Source: Treponema sp. (GTDB taxonomy: Bacteria > Spirochaetota > Spirochaetia > Treponematales > Breznakiellaceae). Taken from it: 56,205 nt of DNA. This document shows positions 46,713 to 55,889 of this stretch, one piece after another (positions within the stretch are counted from its first letter, which is position 1; every line of letters begins with the position of its first letter). The stretch is from contig JAITJW010000056.1 of the NCBI GenBank assembly GCA_031278715.1, positions 1 to 56,205 of the forward strand. Direction: 5' to 3'. Both the position numbers and the translations under genes were made by a program. The notes under the pieces are model-generated. The model did not search any database. It had not been told where the DNA came from and saw only the letters and a program-made list of their open reading frames with translations.

Positions 46713-49700
46713 GTGGGCACGGTATCGGCGATTTTTCACAACCGGGGTTGTAATAAACTGCTGGCGTGCTGCCTTGTTGCCCTGGTCCTTGGCCCTTCTC
46801 TTTCCGCAGGGGAGCCGGAGAACGATTCACTTGTCTATATTGATTCTCTTATCAATAGCAGGCAGTACTCCGAGGCTGTCCGGGCGCTGACCGGCTATAT
46901 GCGGGAGAATCCTGATGATTTTGAGCAGGCCCAGGAACGTATACGCCGGATCATAGGCGTTCAAGGGGGGTACAACAGGCTCATCGGTGAGTTACTGGAC
47001 ATTATTACGGAAGATCCCGGCAACGTGGACCAGATTCTTGCCCTGACGCGCCAGCTTGAGGCTATGGGATCGTCCGATGATTCCCAAACCGGGGAATTTG
47101 TTACCCGTATCTACAACCTTGCCCGGTTTGCGGTGAACCGTAAAAGGCTGGAGGCGATTCTTGCCGAAGGCCAGGCCCTTACCGCCGCCGGGAACTACGA
47201 GGGGGCCCTGCTGGTCTACGGAGAAGGGCTGGATATTTTCCGGGAGGAGTTTTTTACGCTGGATTACGGTGAGGATCTGGAGGGCCGGGTCCGTGAGCAT
47301 AGTTCCCTTCTTGGCATGTATATTGCCCGGTTCCGGGACGCCGCCCTTACACTGCAGGAAGAATTTGGGGATCCGGGGGTTCTACCGGAGGAACTTGAGG
47401 CCGGGACGGCGCTGTTCAACCGGATTGAACCGGCCTTGAGCAGTCTGATTGAGATTCGCGGGGGTATTGACGAAACCGGCCGTTACTTTCTTGAACAGCT
47501 TGCCCGTATCCGGAGTATAGACGCCGCCATAGGGGATCAGTCTTTCCTCTCCTTCGCTTCCCGGCTTATCTACGGCCAGAACGGGGATGCGACGCGGAAC
47601 GGTTTCCTCCACACTATCGACTCGTTGTGGGCTTACCGGATCGGGACCCTGGACGCCCTGGTATCCGCCGCCTCCGCCACCGTTTATAAAAGCGCGCTGG
47701 CGGAGGCCCGGAACGGAAATTACCGGAGTGCTGAAACCGGTTTCAGCAAGGCTGCAGGCTACGGCGCCCTGGAAGGGGAAATTCAGGAACTTAACGGGCG
47801 TTATGCGCGGGAAGGCCGCGGGGAGCCGGATCCCCCCGCCGGGGGGGGCTTCCTCCAGGTTCGCTATTTCGCTATTCTCCTGGCACGGGATGCGGAACTG
47901 TTGGAGTTGTCTCTGGAACAGATCGCAGCGGATCTGCCGGAATTTCAGGCCGGGATGGAGACAGCGGAGAGCGTTGAAAGGCTGCGGGGAATTTTTAACA
48001 AGCTTATTGCAGAGGCGGACGGAAAAATCGCCGGATTATACGGGATGGACCGGGAATTCCGTAGCGGCCCTGCGGATGATCCCGCCCGTTTTCCCGGACG
48101 CGGCGGCGCGGCGGAAATTGTCCGTTATACCGCTGAGGCCGCGGAGCTTCTTGAGAAATTCCGGTCCCGCTGCCTGAATACGGAATTCGACTGGGCGTAC
48201 CGCCGCTATGCTGCGCTGAACGCGGAACTGGAACAAAGGCTGGACCGGCGGCGGACGGAATTGTCCGCGGGAAACCGGCTTCTTGAGGGGCTTAGGCAGG
48301 AAGACCAGGCCCTCCGTTCCACCTGGCCGGAAATCCCGCTGATTCCGGATTTGGGTGGGGAATCCACCCGGCGTTATTTCTACCCGCGCGAAGCCCTGGC
48401 CCGGTTCAACCTGGTGCTTCCCCTTATCGACGGGGATATTCGGCAGGGCAGGGCCGTCCTTTCCGGTTATGATGCGGAGCGCCGGGAATTCCTGACCGAC
48501 GGGGAACTTGGCCCGCTCCGCGCTACTACCCGCGCCCTTGTAGCCGGACTGGAAGACCTGTACCGGCAGGGGAACGAAGGGGCCCGTATCGCTTCCGACC
48601 GGACGGCCCAGGCGGATCTGCTCCGCGAACAGGGGGACCGGTACTACCGGGAGGCCGGGGCCGCGGTGAAACAGGACGATTTTGGTACCGCACGGGATCG
48701 GATCCGGCGGGCGGCGGAATGTTACAACGAGTCCCTGGCCCTGGAGGAATCCGCCGCGCTGCGGCAGGACTGGGATACGCGGGTGCTTGTCCTTGGTCAG
48801 GATATTAACCAGCGGGAAAACGAGCTTGTGATTCGGGAGGTCAGGAAGATCGTGAATCTGGCCCGGAACGAATATTTTGAGGAAGATTTTGAAGCTGCCG
48901 AAAAACTGTTAATGCAGGGACAGAACCGCTGGCATGTGACCAATGCCGAGGAGAATCCTGAGATCGGCTACTGGCTCTCTATAGTGCGCGGGGCCCTGTC
49001 TTTCCGGTCGGACCGGGTAATTCCGGTTACCGCCCCCCTTTTTACGGAAATGGGCCAGCTGTTAAGTGAGGCCCGCAGGGTTTTTGAGCAGGGTTATGCC
49101 CTTATCAGGGCAAACCGTGTGCAGGAGGGTACTGCCCTTTTTGACGAGGCCCGCTTGAAGATCCGTAAGGTGAAGATCATGTTCCCGATGAACCATGAGG
49201 CGGGAATGTTGGAACTTAGGATGGATCAGGTAACCGACCCCCGTGCCTTCAGCGCATCTTTTCAACGCCGGCTTGACGAGGCATTTGTGGGGGTCCAGCG
49301 GCAGTCCGCCGAATCTTTTGCGGATCTTCAAAATTTGGCGGAACTTAACCCCGGGTATCCGGGAATTGCCGGTATTCTGAAGCAGGCGGAGATACTCATG
49401 GGCTACCGGGTTGCCCCCCCGGATCCCCGGATTCTCCGGCGCTCGGACGAACTTACCAGGACGGCCCGGACCATTGTGGACAACAACGACCGGGACCAGT
49501 TTGAGGCGGCCCTGCGCCAGCTTAACGAGGCCCTAAGCCTTAACCCAAACAATGACGAGGCTATGGTACTTAAAGACCGGGTACAGACACGTATGGGGAC
49601 CGGAAACGCCATACTCTCCAGCGCCGATGAAGGGGAATACCAGCGGGCGGTCAGGGAACTGCAGCAGGGGAACACCCTTACGGCCATGTCGCTGGTGGAG

Positions 49701-49778
49701 CGGCTCCTGCAGAACCCCCGGAACCGGAATTCTACACGGGTCATTGAGCTGCTGCGAAGGATACAGGCGATCCTGTGA
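46713..49778 (+). CDS. Large periplasmic helical-repeat protein
   Basis: 1021 residues. GTG start without a ribosome site. A signal peptide (LLACCLVALVLGPSLSAG) leads into helical repeats of the TPR type (for example YIDSLINSRQYSEAVRALTG, GQALTAAGNYEGALLVYGEG, LRQLNEALSLNPNNDEAMVL) over almost the whole length, broken by coiled-coil segments. No enzymatic motif. It overlaps the SpoIIE gene by four bases (GTGA), so a stoichiometric or functional link to that sensor is likely. By position the UPF0164 barrel may belong to the same envelope system. Confidence 0.8.
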   Translation: MGTVSAIFHNRGCNKLLACCLVALVLGPSLSAGEPENDSLVYIDSLINSRQYSEAVRALTGYMRENPDDFEQAQERIRRIIGVQGGYNRLIGELLDIITEDPGNVDQILALTRQLEAMGSSDDSQTGEFVTRIYNLARFAVNRKRLEAILAEGQALTAAGNYEGALLVYGEGLDIFREEFFTLDYGEDLEGRVREHSSLLGMYIARFRDAALTLQEEFGDPGVLPEELEAGTALFNRIEPALSSLIEIRGGIDETGRYFLEQLARIRSIDAAIGDQSFLSFASRLIYGQNGDATRNGFLHTIDSLWAYRIGTLDALVSAASATVYKSALAEARNGNYRSAETGFSKAAGYGALEGEIQELNGRYAREGRGEPDPPAGGGFLQVRYFAILLARDAELLELSLEQIAADLPEFQAGMETAESVERLRGIFNKLIAEADGKIAGLYGMDREFRSGPADDPARFPGRGGAAEIVRYTAEAAELLEKFRSRCLNTEFDWAYRRYAALNAELEQRLDRRRTELSAGNRLLEGLRQEDQALRSTWPEIPLIPDLGGESTRRYFYPREALARFNLVLPLIDGDIRQGRAVLSGYDAERREFLTDGELGPLRATTRALVAGLEDLYRQGNEGARIASDRTAQADLLREQGDRYYREAGAAVKQDDFGTARDRIRRAAECYNESLALEESAALRQDWDTRVLVLGQDINQRENELVIREVRKIVNLARNEYFEEDFEAAEKLLMQGQNRWHVTNAEENPEIGYWLSIVRGALSFRSDRVIPVTAPLFTEMGQLLSEARRVFEQGYALIRANRVQEGTALFDEARLKIRKVKIMFPMNHEAGMLELRMDQVTDPRAFSASFQRRLDEAFVGVQRQSAESFADLQNLAELNPGYPGIAGILKQAEILMGYRVAPPDPRILRRSDELTRTARTIVDNNDRDQFEAALRQLNEALSLNPNNDEAMVLKDRVQTRMGTGNAILSSADEGEYQRAVRELQQGNTLTAMSLVERLLQNPRNRNSTRVIELLRRIQAIL

Positions 49779-52700
49779 GCAAAACCCCCGTATTCGTCCT
49801 GCTTGCCCTCCTCCTCTCTGTCCCCCGGATGGCCCCGGCCCAGGAGGATCTGTACTGGGATGCCCCGGTCCCCTTTTCCATGTCCACGGGGAGCTACCCC
49901 GTATCCGCCTCCAACGGGGAACTGTCCGTGGTGGCCTGGCAGGAATCGGAGGCAAAGTCCGACAATGACGGCGAAATATGGGTATGCCTGGCGGTTAATT
50001 CCGGGGGGGAGGACTGGCGTACCTACCGTCGGGTAGGAGGGCCCTACCACTACGCCGGCGTCGAACCGGCCATCCTCAGCGTCGCCCTGGATAAGGACGG
50101 GCAGATCGTCATTACCGCGGCCGCTTCCACCGGCCTTTGCGAGATCCTCATCTCCGGCGACCGGGGAGAGACTTTCCGTTCCTGCTTCCTTGAAACCGGC
50201 GGCCAGGATTCGGTGGCCCCCCGTATCGTCCTCCGGTCCGATGGGGGTTACCTGTTGTTTAGCGCCAGGGGGGAAGATCAAAGCCTGTCCATTTACTACA
50301 GCCGTTCCGATGACGCGGTTACCTGGGAACCTTTTGTGCCGTTTGTAGAAGATCCGGCCCTGCAGCTTAACTTCCTTCCCAGTCATGCGGTCCTGGGAAC
50401 TACCGATGTTGTGGTTTTTCAATCCTACGTTACCGGGGGAAGCTCGCTCCCCAGTTTCCAGCTCTACCTTAAAAAATCTACGGATTCAGGGCGGACTTGG
50501 ACCAGCGCCCGGCCCCTGACCGGGATCAGGGAAAGTGGAAGTTCCGGTGATCCCCTCCGCTTCGATAACCAGCGGCCCTTTCTTATCCCCCTGGGGGAAA
50601 AACTCTTCCTGGTTTGGGAACGGCGCTTCCGCAACACCCCCCCCCAGATCTACAGCGCCGAAATCGAACAGGATGAACTCCTTGTAAACACCGTCCAGCA
50701 GGTTAACCGGGAGGAAGCCTACTGTAACAACCCCATTGCCTTTGAATACGGGGGTTCCCCCCTTGTCGTCTGGGTCGATAACCGCCGGGGTATCAACCGG
50801 GTGTATATGGCCCGGCATAACGGATTCTCCTGGCTCAACTACGATCTGTCCGGCCCCGGCGACGATCTGGCCTTTGTCCGGCCCGTGGCCTCCGGCAGGG
50901 GAATTTCGCTGTTTTACCAGGCAAATTCCCGTGGAAGCAGCCGGATATTCGGCATATTCCCCGACCGCACAACCGCGGCCCCCGATATTGTCCCCCTGAA
51001 TTTCAAAGCCGGCCTCCGTTCCCGTGCAGAACGGATCAGCGTAACCTGGAATGAACCCTCCGACCATTCGGGTATTGCCGGGTATTCCTGGCTTTGGAGC
51101 CGGGAACCGGAGGAAGAACCGCCCCACAGCCTCCGCGAGGCAGGCGGCACCCCTCCGTCCCTGAATCTGAACGCGGTCGAAGACGGAATCTGGTATTTCA
51201 GCGTCATAGCGCGGGATTTGGCGGGAAACTGGTCCGGTCCCGCCCGCATAGCGTACATCCGCGACACCACCCCCCCGCCGCCTGTGTCGATCCTCCTCCC
51301 GCAGACCGATGAACAGGGTTTCCTCGTCTCCAACACCTTCAACCTGGAATGGATCCCGCCTTCCGCGTCCGATATATCCGGCTACGTCTGGCGTCTGGAC
51401 TACCTGGGCCCCTCCGGTTCCCTGTTGGCCGCGACAGGGGAAAAATTCGAACAGGAAGCTGCCGCCATGTTCCCCCAGACCCCGCTTCTTAACAACCTGA
51501 TCCCCCGGCTCCTGTTAAGTGCCGGCTATGATAACCAGGATGACGGACTGTGGCGTTTTACCGTTTCCGTGGCGGATCTGGCGGGAAACTTGTCCGCTCC
51601 CTCACGGATATTTTTTAAGACCAACAAGTACATCCCCCACACCTATATCACGCTGGTGGATTCTTCCCGGGACCTCCGGGGGATCCTCTGGATCAGAATA
51701 CTGGGCCGGGGTTTTTTGCGGGACGGAGCGGTGGGCCGGATCTTCCTTGACCGGGATGGAATAGCCCCCTATGACCGGGAATACTTCCTTGACCGGGACG
51801 AATACCGGGTACTTTCAGACCGGGAAATTGTTGACCTTGCTGTCGATGATATTGAACAGGGACAGTACCGGCTGGGACTGGAACACCCCCTGCGCGGGAT
51901 CAGCCTGTCCCCGGCCCTCATTACCGTGGACCGGATGGGAACCGTCAAATTCGGGGACTATTCACAGGCCTGGCAGCCTGTCTGGGAGATCAGGGAGCGC
52001 CGGCCCGGCGTCATCAATATCGAACTACTCGTTATCATCGCCCTTGCGATCCTGTGTTTTGCGGGGATCCTCATGTCCCTGCGGGGCCTTGGCCAGGCCC
52101 TTGCCGATTCCAGGGCGGTACGGATCGAAGTGCTTGCCCTGCTTGGAGGAGATTCTATGCCTGTGGAAAAGAAAAAACAGCTTGCCGCCATAAAACGCCG
52201 GGGCCTGGGCCTGCGGGGAAAACTAGCGGGCTTTACCATCGTACTTGTACTCCTGGTGGTAGCTATGGTATCCGTCCCCCTTTACTACATGATGACCGTA
52301 ACCCAGGAACAGACCCTGCTCCGGGGGCTCAGAGACCGTTCACGGGTACTTCTGGAAGGACTTGCCACCAGTGCCAAGACATACCTGCAGGAACGGGATA
52401 TTCTGGAATTGGGCTTCCTCCCCAGCCAGATTGCCGCCATACCGGAGGCCCGTTACGTTACCATCAGCGGTTACGGAAACGGCGATACCGTCTTCGACGA
52501 CCACGTCTGGGCCACCAACGACCCCGATATCCTGTCCAAAATCGACACCGCCGAACTCCAGCCCGGCATCTCCCGGATACGCGATCTGCTTAGCCCGCGG
52601 CTTGAGGAAATTGCTACGGAACTGAACCGGGCCGCACAGGAAAGCGCAGGCGCCCTTTCACAGGCCATCTCGGACCTCACCGTGGAAGGACTCTCCATCG

Positions 52701-54349
52701 CCACCCTCCTGGACAGCGAAAACCAGCGGCGCTTCGCCGATATTCAGGTAAGCACCCGTTCCCTGGAGGCCCGTGTTACCGAAGCCCTGGCCGCAATAAA
52801 CAAGGAGATCGGTTCAGAACCGGCCTTCTCCACAGAACGTCTGGTACGGGATGGAGACGGGCGCTACGTCTTCTTCAAACCTATTCTGTACCGGCAGGGG
52901 CAGGCGGATATTTACTTCCAGGGCCTCATCCGGCTGGAAGTCTCGCTGGATTCCATCCGGGAACAGATCGCCAGGGATCAGGTTGACCTGCTGCAGATCA
53001 TCCTCCTGGTGGCCCTGGCGGCCCTGGGCATCGGAACCGTGGGCGCCCTGATCCTCTCCTCCCTGATCATCCGCCCCATCCGCCGGCTGGTAGGGCACGT
53101 CGAGCAGATACGGGATACGGAGGACAAGTCGAAACTGGCGGGCCTGGAAATTGCCGTTAAAACCCATGACGAGATCGCCGTGCTTGGGGCCACCGTCAAC
53201 GACATGACCCACGGCCTTGTCAAAGCCGCCATCGCCGCGTCGGACCTCTCCATCGGCAAGGAAGTTCAGAAAAAATTCATCCCCCTGGAACTGGACAAAG
53301 AGGGAAACAAACTCAGCACCGGCTTCAAAGAGACAGACTACGCCGAATTTTTCGGCTACTACGAGGGGGCCAAAGGCGTTTCCGGGGATTACTTTGACTA
53401 TCAGGACCTGGACGGCCGCTATTACGCGATCATCAAATGCGATGTCGCCGGGAAAGGCATCCCCGCCGCCCTCATCATGATCCAGGTAGCCACCATGTTC
53501 CTCAACCACTTTAAGCAGTGGAAACCCAGCGAAGAAGGATTACACATCGAGGAACTGGTCTACCACATCAACGATTTTATCGAAACTCTGGGGTTCAAAG
53601 ACCGTTTCGCCGCCTTCACCCTCTGCCTTTTCGATTCCCGGACCGGCATCCTCCGGTTCTGTAACGCCGGCGACAACATCATCCACTTTTTTGACGCCTC
53701 CGAGAAAACCGTAAAAACCCTCACCCTGCCGGAAACCCCCGCCACCGGGGTACTTCCCAACTTCATGGTCCGGACAAAAGGGGGCTATCCGGTCGTAACC
53801 ATGACCCTGGACAGGGGAGACATTCTGTTCCTCTACACCGACGGTATCGAGGAAGCCAAACGCCGCTTCCGGGACACCGAATTCCATGAGATCCTCTGCG
53901 AACAGGGCCCCCCCGGCAGCAGCCACGGCAACCACCATGCGGGCCAGGAAGACGAAGAATTGGGAGCCGCCAGAGTAAAGGAGATCATCAACGCCGTCAT
54001 GAACCGCAAAATGTACACCCTCCACAAGTGGCACAACCCGGAAGGCGATGCGGAACTCGTTTTCGACTTTACCATGTGCCGGGGAACCGTAGAGGAGGTC
54101 ATCATGGCCCTGGTATCCGTGGAAAAGATGTTCCGCTGTTACAAAAACCCCAGGGCAGGGGAGGACAGCCGGGTACTGGTAGACAAAAAACTGGACAGTT
54201 TCCTCAAAAACCATTTCGTCCAGTACCGAAGCTACTGTTCCCGCACACGGGAGAACACTGGAAACGACGCGTATATGTATTATACTCATGTCAACGAAGA
54301 CGAGCAGTACGATGACCTGACCATTTTGGGGATCAAACGAAAGGTATAA
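49775..54349 (+). CDS. Giant membrane sensor with SpoIIE-type phosphatase
   Basis: 1524 residues. Signal peptide (1-22), a BNR/sialidase-like propeller with repeated S-x-D-x-G-x-T-W units (about 25-400), two fibronectin-like domains (about 410-620), an IPT-like domain, membrane helices near 744-768 and 818-842, a second outside domain (845-1065), another helix (about 1070-1095), HAMP (1095-1150), and a C-terminal PP2C-type SpoIIE domain with SGDYFDYQD, DVAGKGIPAALIM, FCNAGDNIIHFF and ILFLYTDGIEEAKR. The Asp ligands for Mn/Mg are present. It likely dephosphorylates an anti-sigma antagonist-like protein on receipt of an outside signal. No STAS or kinase partner is in the window. GTG start, TGA of previous gene inside it. 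Confidence 0.9.
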   Translation: MSKTPVFVLLALLLSVPRMAPAQEDLYWDAPVPFSMSTGSYPVSASNGELSVVAWQESEAKSDNDGEIWVCLAVNSGGEDWRTYRRVGGPYHYAGVEPAILSVALDKDGQIVITAAASTGLCEILISGDRGETFRSCFLETGGQDSVAPRIVLRSDGGYLLFSARGEDQSLSIYYSRSDDAVTWEPFVPFVEDPALQLNFLPSHAVLGTTDVVVFQSYVTGGSSLPSFQLYLKKSTDSGRTWTSARPLTGIRESGSSGDPLRFDNQRPFLIPLGEKLFLVWERRFRNTPPQIYSAEIEQDELLVNTVQQVNREEAYCNNPIAFEYGGSPLVVWVDNRRGINRVYMARHNGFSWLNYDLSGPGDDLAFVRPVASGRGISLFYQANSRGSSRIFGIFPDRTTAAPDIVPLNFKAGLRSRAERISVTWNEPSDHSGIAGYSWLWSREPEEEPPHSLREAGGTPPSLNLNAVEDGIWYFSVIARDLAGNWSGPARIAYIRDTTPPPPVSILLPQTDEQGFLVSNTFNLEWIPPSASDISGYVWRLDYLGPSGSLLAATGEKFEQEAAAMFPQTPLLNNLIPRLLLSAGYDNQDDGLWRFTVSVADLAGNLSAPSRIFFKTNKYIPHTYITLVDSSRDLRGILWIRILGRGFLRDGAVGRIFLDRDGIAPYDREYFLDRDEYRVLSDREIVDLAVDDIEQGQYRLGLEHPLRGISLSPALITVDRMGTVKFGDYSQAWQPVWEIRERRPGVINIELLVIIALAILCFAGILMSLRGLGQALADSRAVRIEVLALLGGDSMPVEKKKQLAAIKRRGLGLRGKLAGFTIVLVLLVVAMVSVPLYYMMTVTQEQTLLRGLRDRSRVLLEGLATSAKTYLQERDILELGFLPSQIAAIPEARYVTISGYGNGDTVFDDHVWATNDPDILSKIDTAELQPGISRIRDLLSPRLEEIATELNRAAQESAGALSQAISDLTVEGLSIATLLDSENQRRFADIQVSTRSLEARVTEALAAINKEIGSEPAFSTERLVRDGDGRYVFFKPILYRQGQADIYFQGLIRLEVSLDSIREQIARDQVDLLQIILLVALAALGIGTVGALILSSLIIRPIRRLVGHVEQIRDTEDKSKLAGLEIAVKTHDEIAVLGATVNDMTHGLVKAAIAASDLSIGKEVQKKFIPLELDKEGNKLSTGFKETDYAEFFGYYEGAKGVSGDYFDYQDLDGRYYAIIKCDVAGKGIPAALIMIQVATMFLNHFKQWKPSEEGLHIEELVYHINDFIETLGFKDRFAAFTLCLFDSRTGILRFCNAGDNIIHFFDASEKTVKTLTLPETPATGVLPNFMVRTKGGYPVVTMTLDRGDILFLYTDGIEEAKRRFRDTEFHEILCEQGPPGSSHGNHHAGQEDEELGAARVKEIINAVMNRKMYTLHKWHNPEGDAELVFDFTMCRGTVEEVIMALVSVEKMFRCYKNPRAGEDSRVLVDKKLDSFLKNHFVQYRSYCSRTRENTGNDAYMYYTHVNEDEQYDDLTILGIKRKV

Positions 54350-54370
54350 CAAGCCCTTATCACGCGCTGG

Positions 54371-54386
54371 GAGCCTGTTGCATAGG
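54371..54386 (+). repeat. Partial copy of the stop-codon motif before argC
   Basis: GAGCCTGTTGCATAGG, sharing AGCCTGTTGCA with the other copies; it lies 22 bases after the SpoIIE stop and just before the argC ribosome site. Confidence 0.4.
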
Positions 54387-54394
54387 AGGCAGAT

Positions 54395-55405
54395 GTGGCA
54401 AACTACACGGTGTATATTGACGGCGCTTCCGGAACCACAGGACTTCAGATTCGGGATCGCCTGGAAGGACAGGAAGACATAGAACTCATCGTTCCGGAAG
54501 GGGAACAGCGGAAAGATCTCTCCTGCCGCCTGGAAGCCCTGGGCCGCTCGGATCTCGGCATACTCTGCCTTCCCGACGAGGCCGCACGGGAACTCGTGTC
54601 CGCTGCCCCGGCCCATGTGCGGATCATCGACGCCAGTACCGCTCACCGTACCAACAGCGCCTGGGTCTACGGTTTTGCCGAATTGGAACCCCCGGACCGC
54701 CCGGCCCCCGGCCCCCGCTACCGGGACCTCATCAGGACCGCCCGCCTCGTGGCCGTCCCCGGCTGCCACGCCACCGGCTTTCTTGCCCTCACCGCCCCGC
54801 TGCTCCGCCGCGGCCATATCCCGCCTGCCCTCCGCCTCCGGTGCCACTCCCTTACCGGCTATTCCGGCGGCGGGAAGACCATGATTGCCGCCTATCAGGA
54901 CCCCGGACGGCCCAACGATTACCTTTCCCCCCGGCAGTACGGGCTTACACTGCGGCACAAGCACCTGCCGGAGATGCGGACCATCGCTGGCCTGGAAAAG
55001 TCCCCCCTCTTCAGTCCCATCGTAGACGATTTTTACCAGGGCATGCTCGTATCCGTCGGCCTGGGGGCGGAGGACTTTATCGGCGGGGAATTTGGCCGGA
55101 ACGGGACCCTCTCAATCGAAGCGCTCCGCCGTTTTTTTACGGACTACTACCGCGGCCAAACGCTTATCCACGTGATGGAAGAATCCCCCCAGGACCTGGC
55201 CTCCAACACCCTGGCAGGGCGGGACGATCTGGAAATTTGGATCGGCGGCAACGAAGAGCAAGTCCTGCTCATGGCCCGTCTGGACAATCTGGGTAAAGGC
55301 GCGTCCGGCGCCGCGGTACAGTGTCTTAATCTGATGCTGGGCCGGCCCGAATACTCAAGTTTACGTTTTGAAACGCCGGTTCAAAATCAGAAACAACCGG
55401 CTTAA
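54395..55405 (+). CDS. argC: N-acetyl-gamma-glutamyl-phosphate reductase
   Basis: 336 residues, arginine biosynthesis, NADPH-dependent. VYIDGASGTTGLQIRDRLEG is the nucleotide-binding start; the catalytic Cys is in VPGCHATGFLAL; LTGYSGGGKTMI and RHKHLPEMRT, then DFYQGMLVSV, are type-2 ArgC features. GTG start with AGGAGG seven bases upstream. No other arg genes are in the window, so it is detached from the pathway cluster. Confidence 0.95.
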   Translation: MANYTVYIDGASGTTGLQIRDRLEGQEDIELIVPEGEQRKDLSCRLEALGRSDLGILCLPDEAARELVSAAPAHVRIIDASTAHRTNSAWVYGFAELEPPDRPAPGPRYRDLIRTARLVAVPGCHATGFLALTAPLLRRGHIPPALRLRCHSLTGYSGGGKTMIAAYQDPGRPNDYLSPRQYGLTLRHKHLPEMRTIAGLEKSPLFSPIVDDFYQGMLVSVGLGAEDFIGGEFGRNGTLSIEALRRFFTDYYRGQTLIHVMEESPQDLASNTLAGRDDLEIWIGGNEEQVLLMARLDNLGKGASGAAVQCLNLMLGRPEYSSLRFETPVQNQKQPA

Positions 55406-55426
55406 AATCAAGATAAGGAGATAATC

Positions 55427-55747
55427 ATGGCATTTAGTGATCGGATGCGGGACCTGCTGGATCAGGGCGCCCAGGTTTCAAAAGACTTCCTGAGCAAAGC
55501 CGGGGCAAAAGCCCAGAATCTGGGGGAACGGGGGGTTCTGGCCCTGGAAATAAAGCAAATGGAAGGCCATGCCCGAAAACTTCTGGCACGCCTGGGGAAC
55601 AGCGTATACCGCCGCTTCACGGAAGAAGGCGCCGAATCCGTTTCCGCCTCGGATCCGGAGATCAGCGGCCTCCTTTCGGAGATTAGCTCACTTAAGGGGG
55701 TCATCGAAAAACGGGAAAGCGAACTGGAAAGCCGGCGTAATTCCTGA
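55427..55747 (+). CDS. Small helical protein of unknown function
   Basis: 106 residues. AAGGAG is placed before the ATG. The sequence is amphipathic and helical: MAFSDRMRDLLDQGAQVSKD, GHARKLLARLGNSVYRRFTE, and a C-terminal coiled coil LKGVIEKRESELESRRN. No signal peptide. 21 bases after argC, so perhaps cotranscribed. I do not recognise the family. Confidence 0.8.
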   Translation: MAFSDRMRDLLDQGAQVSKDFLSKAGAKAQNLGERGVLALEIKQMEGHARKLLARLGNSVYRRFTEEGAESVSASDPEISGLLSEISSLKGVIEKRESELESRRNS

Positions 55748-55765
55748 CAGCCTGTTGCGCTTATC
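55745..55765 (+). repeat. Stop-codon-linked motif, 55747 gene copy
   Basis: TGACAGCCTGTTGCGCTTAT(C), beginning with the TGA of the small helical protein. It shares CAGCCTGTTGC with 39168-39186 and GTTGCGCTTATC with the orphan copy at 21305-21325. Confidence 0.6.
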
Positions 55766-55860
55766 CGCATCCTGTTCCCCGCTGCCGAACCGGGGGCGCT
55801 TTGCTATTGGCGACAAATTCCGTAACGATAAAAAAATTTTTATTTTTTTCCAAAAAATAC

Positions 55861-55889
55861 TTGACCTAACGGTAAAAAGAACCTATATT
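55861..55889 (+). promoter_or_regulatory. Strong promoter with upstream A/T element
   Basis: TTGACC at 55861-55866, an exact 17-base spacer and TATATT at 55884-55889, preceded at 55828-55858 by A- and T-tracts that resemble an UP element. This is the best-formed promoter in the window and the kind usually found before stable RNAs. Confidence 0.65.

Noticed and set aside
53540-54964. 474-codon minus-strand frame
   Set aside because: Antisense to the SpoIIE domain and argC.
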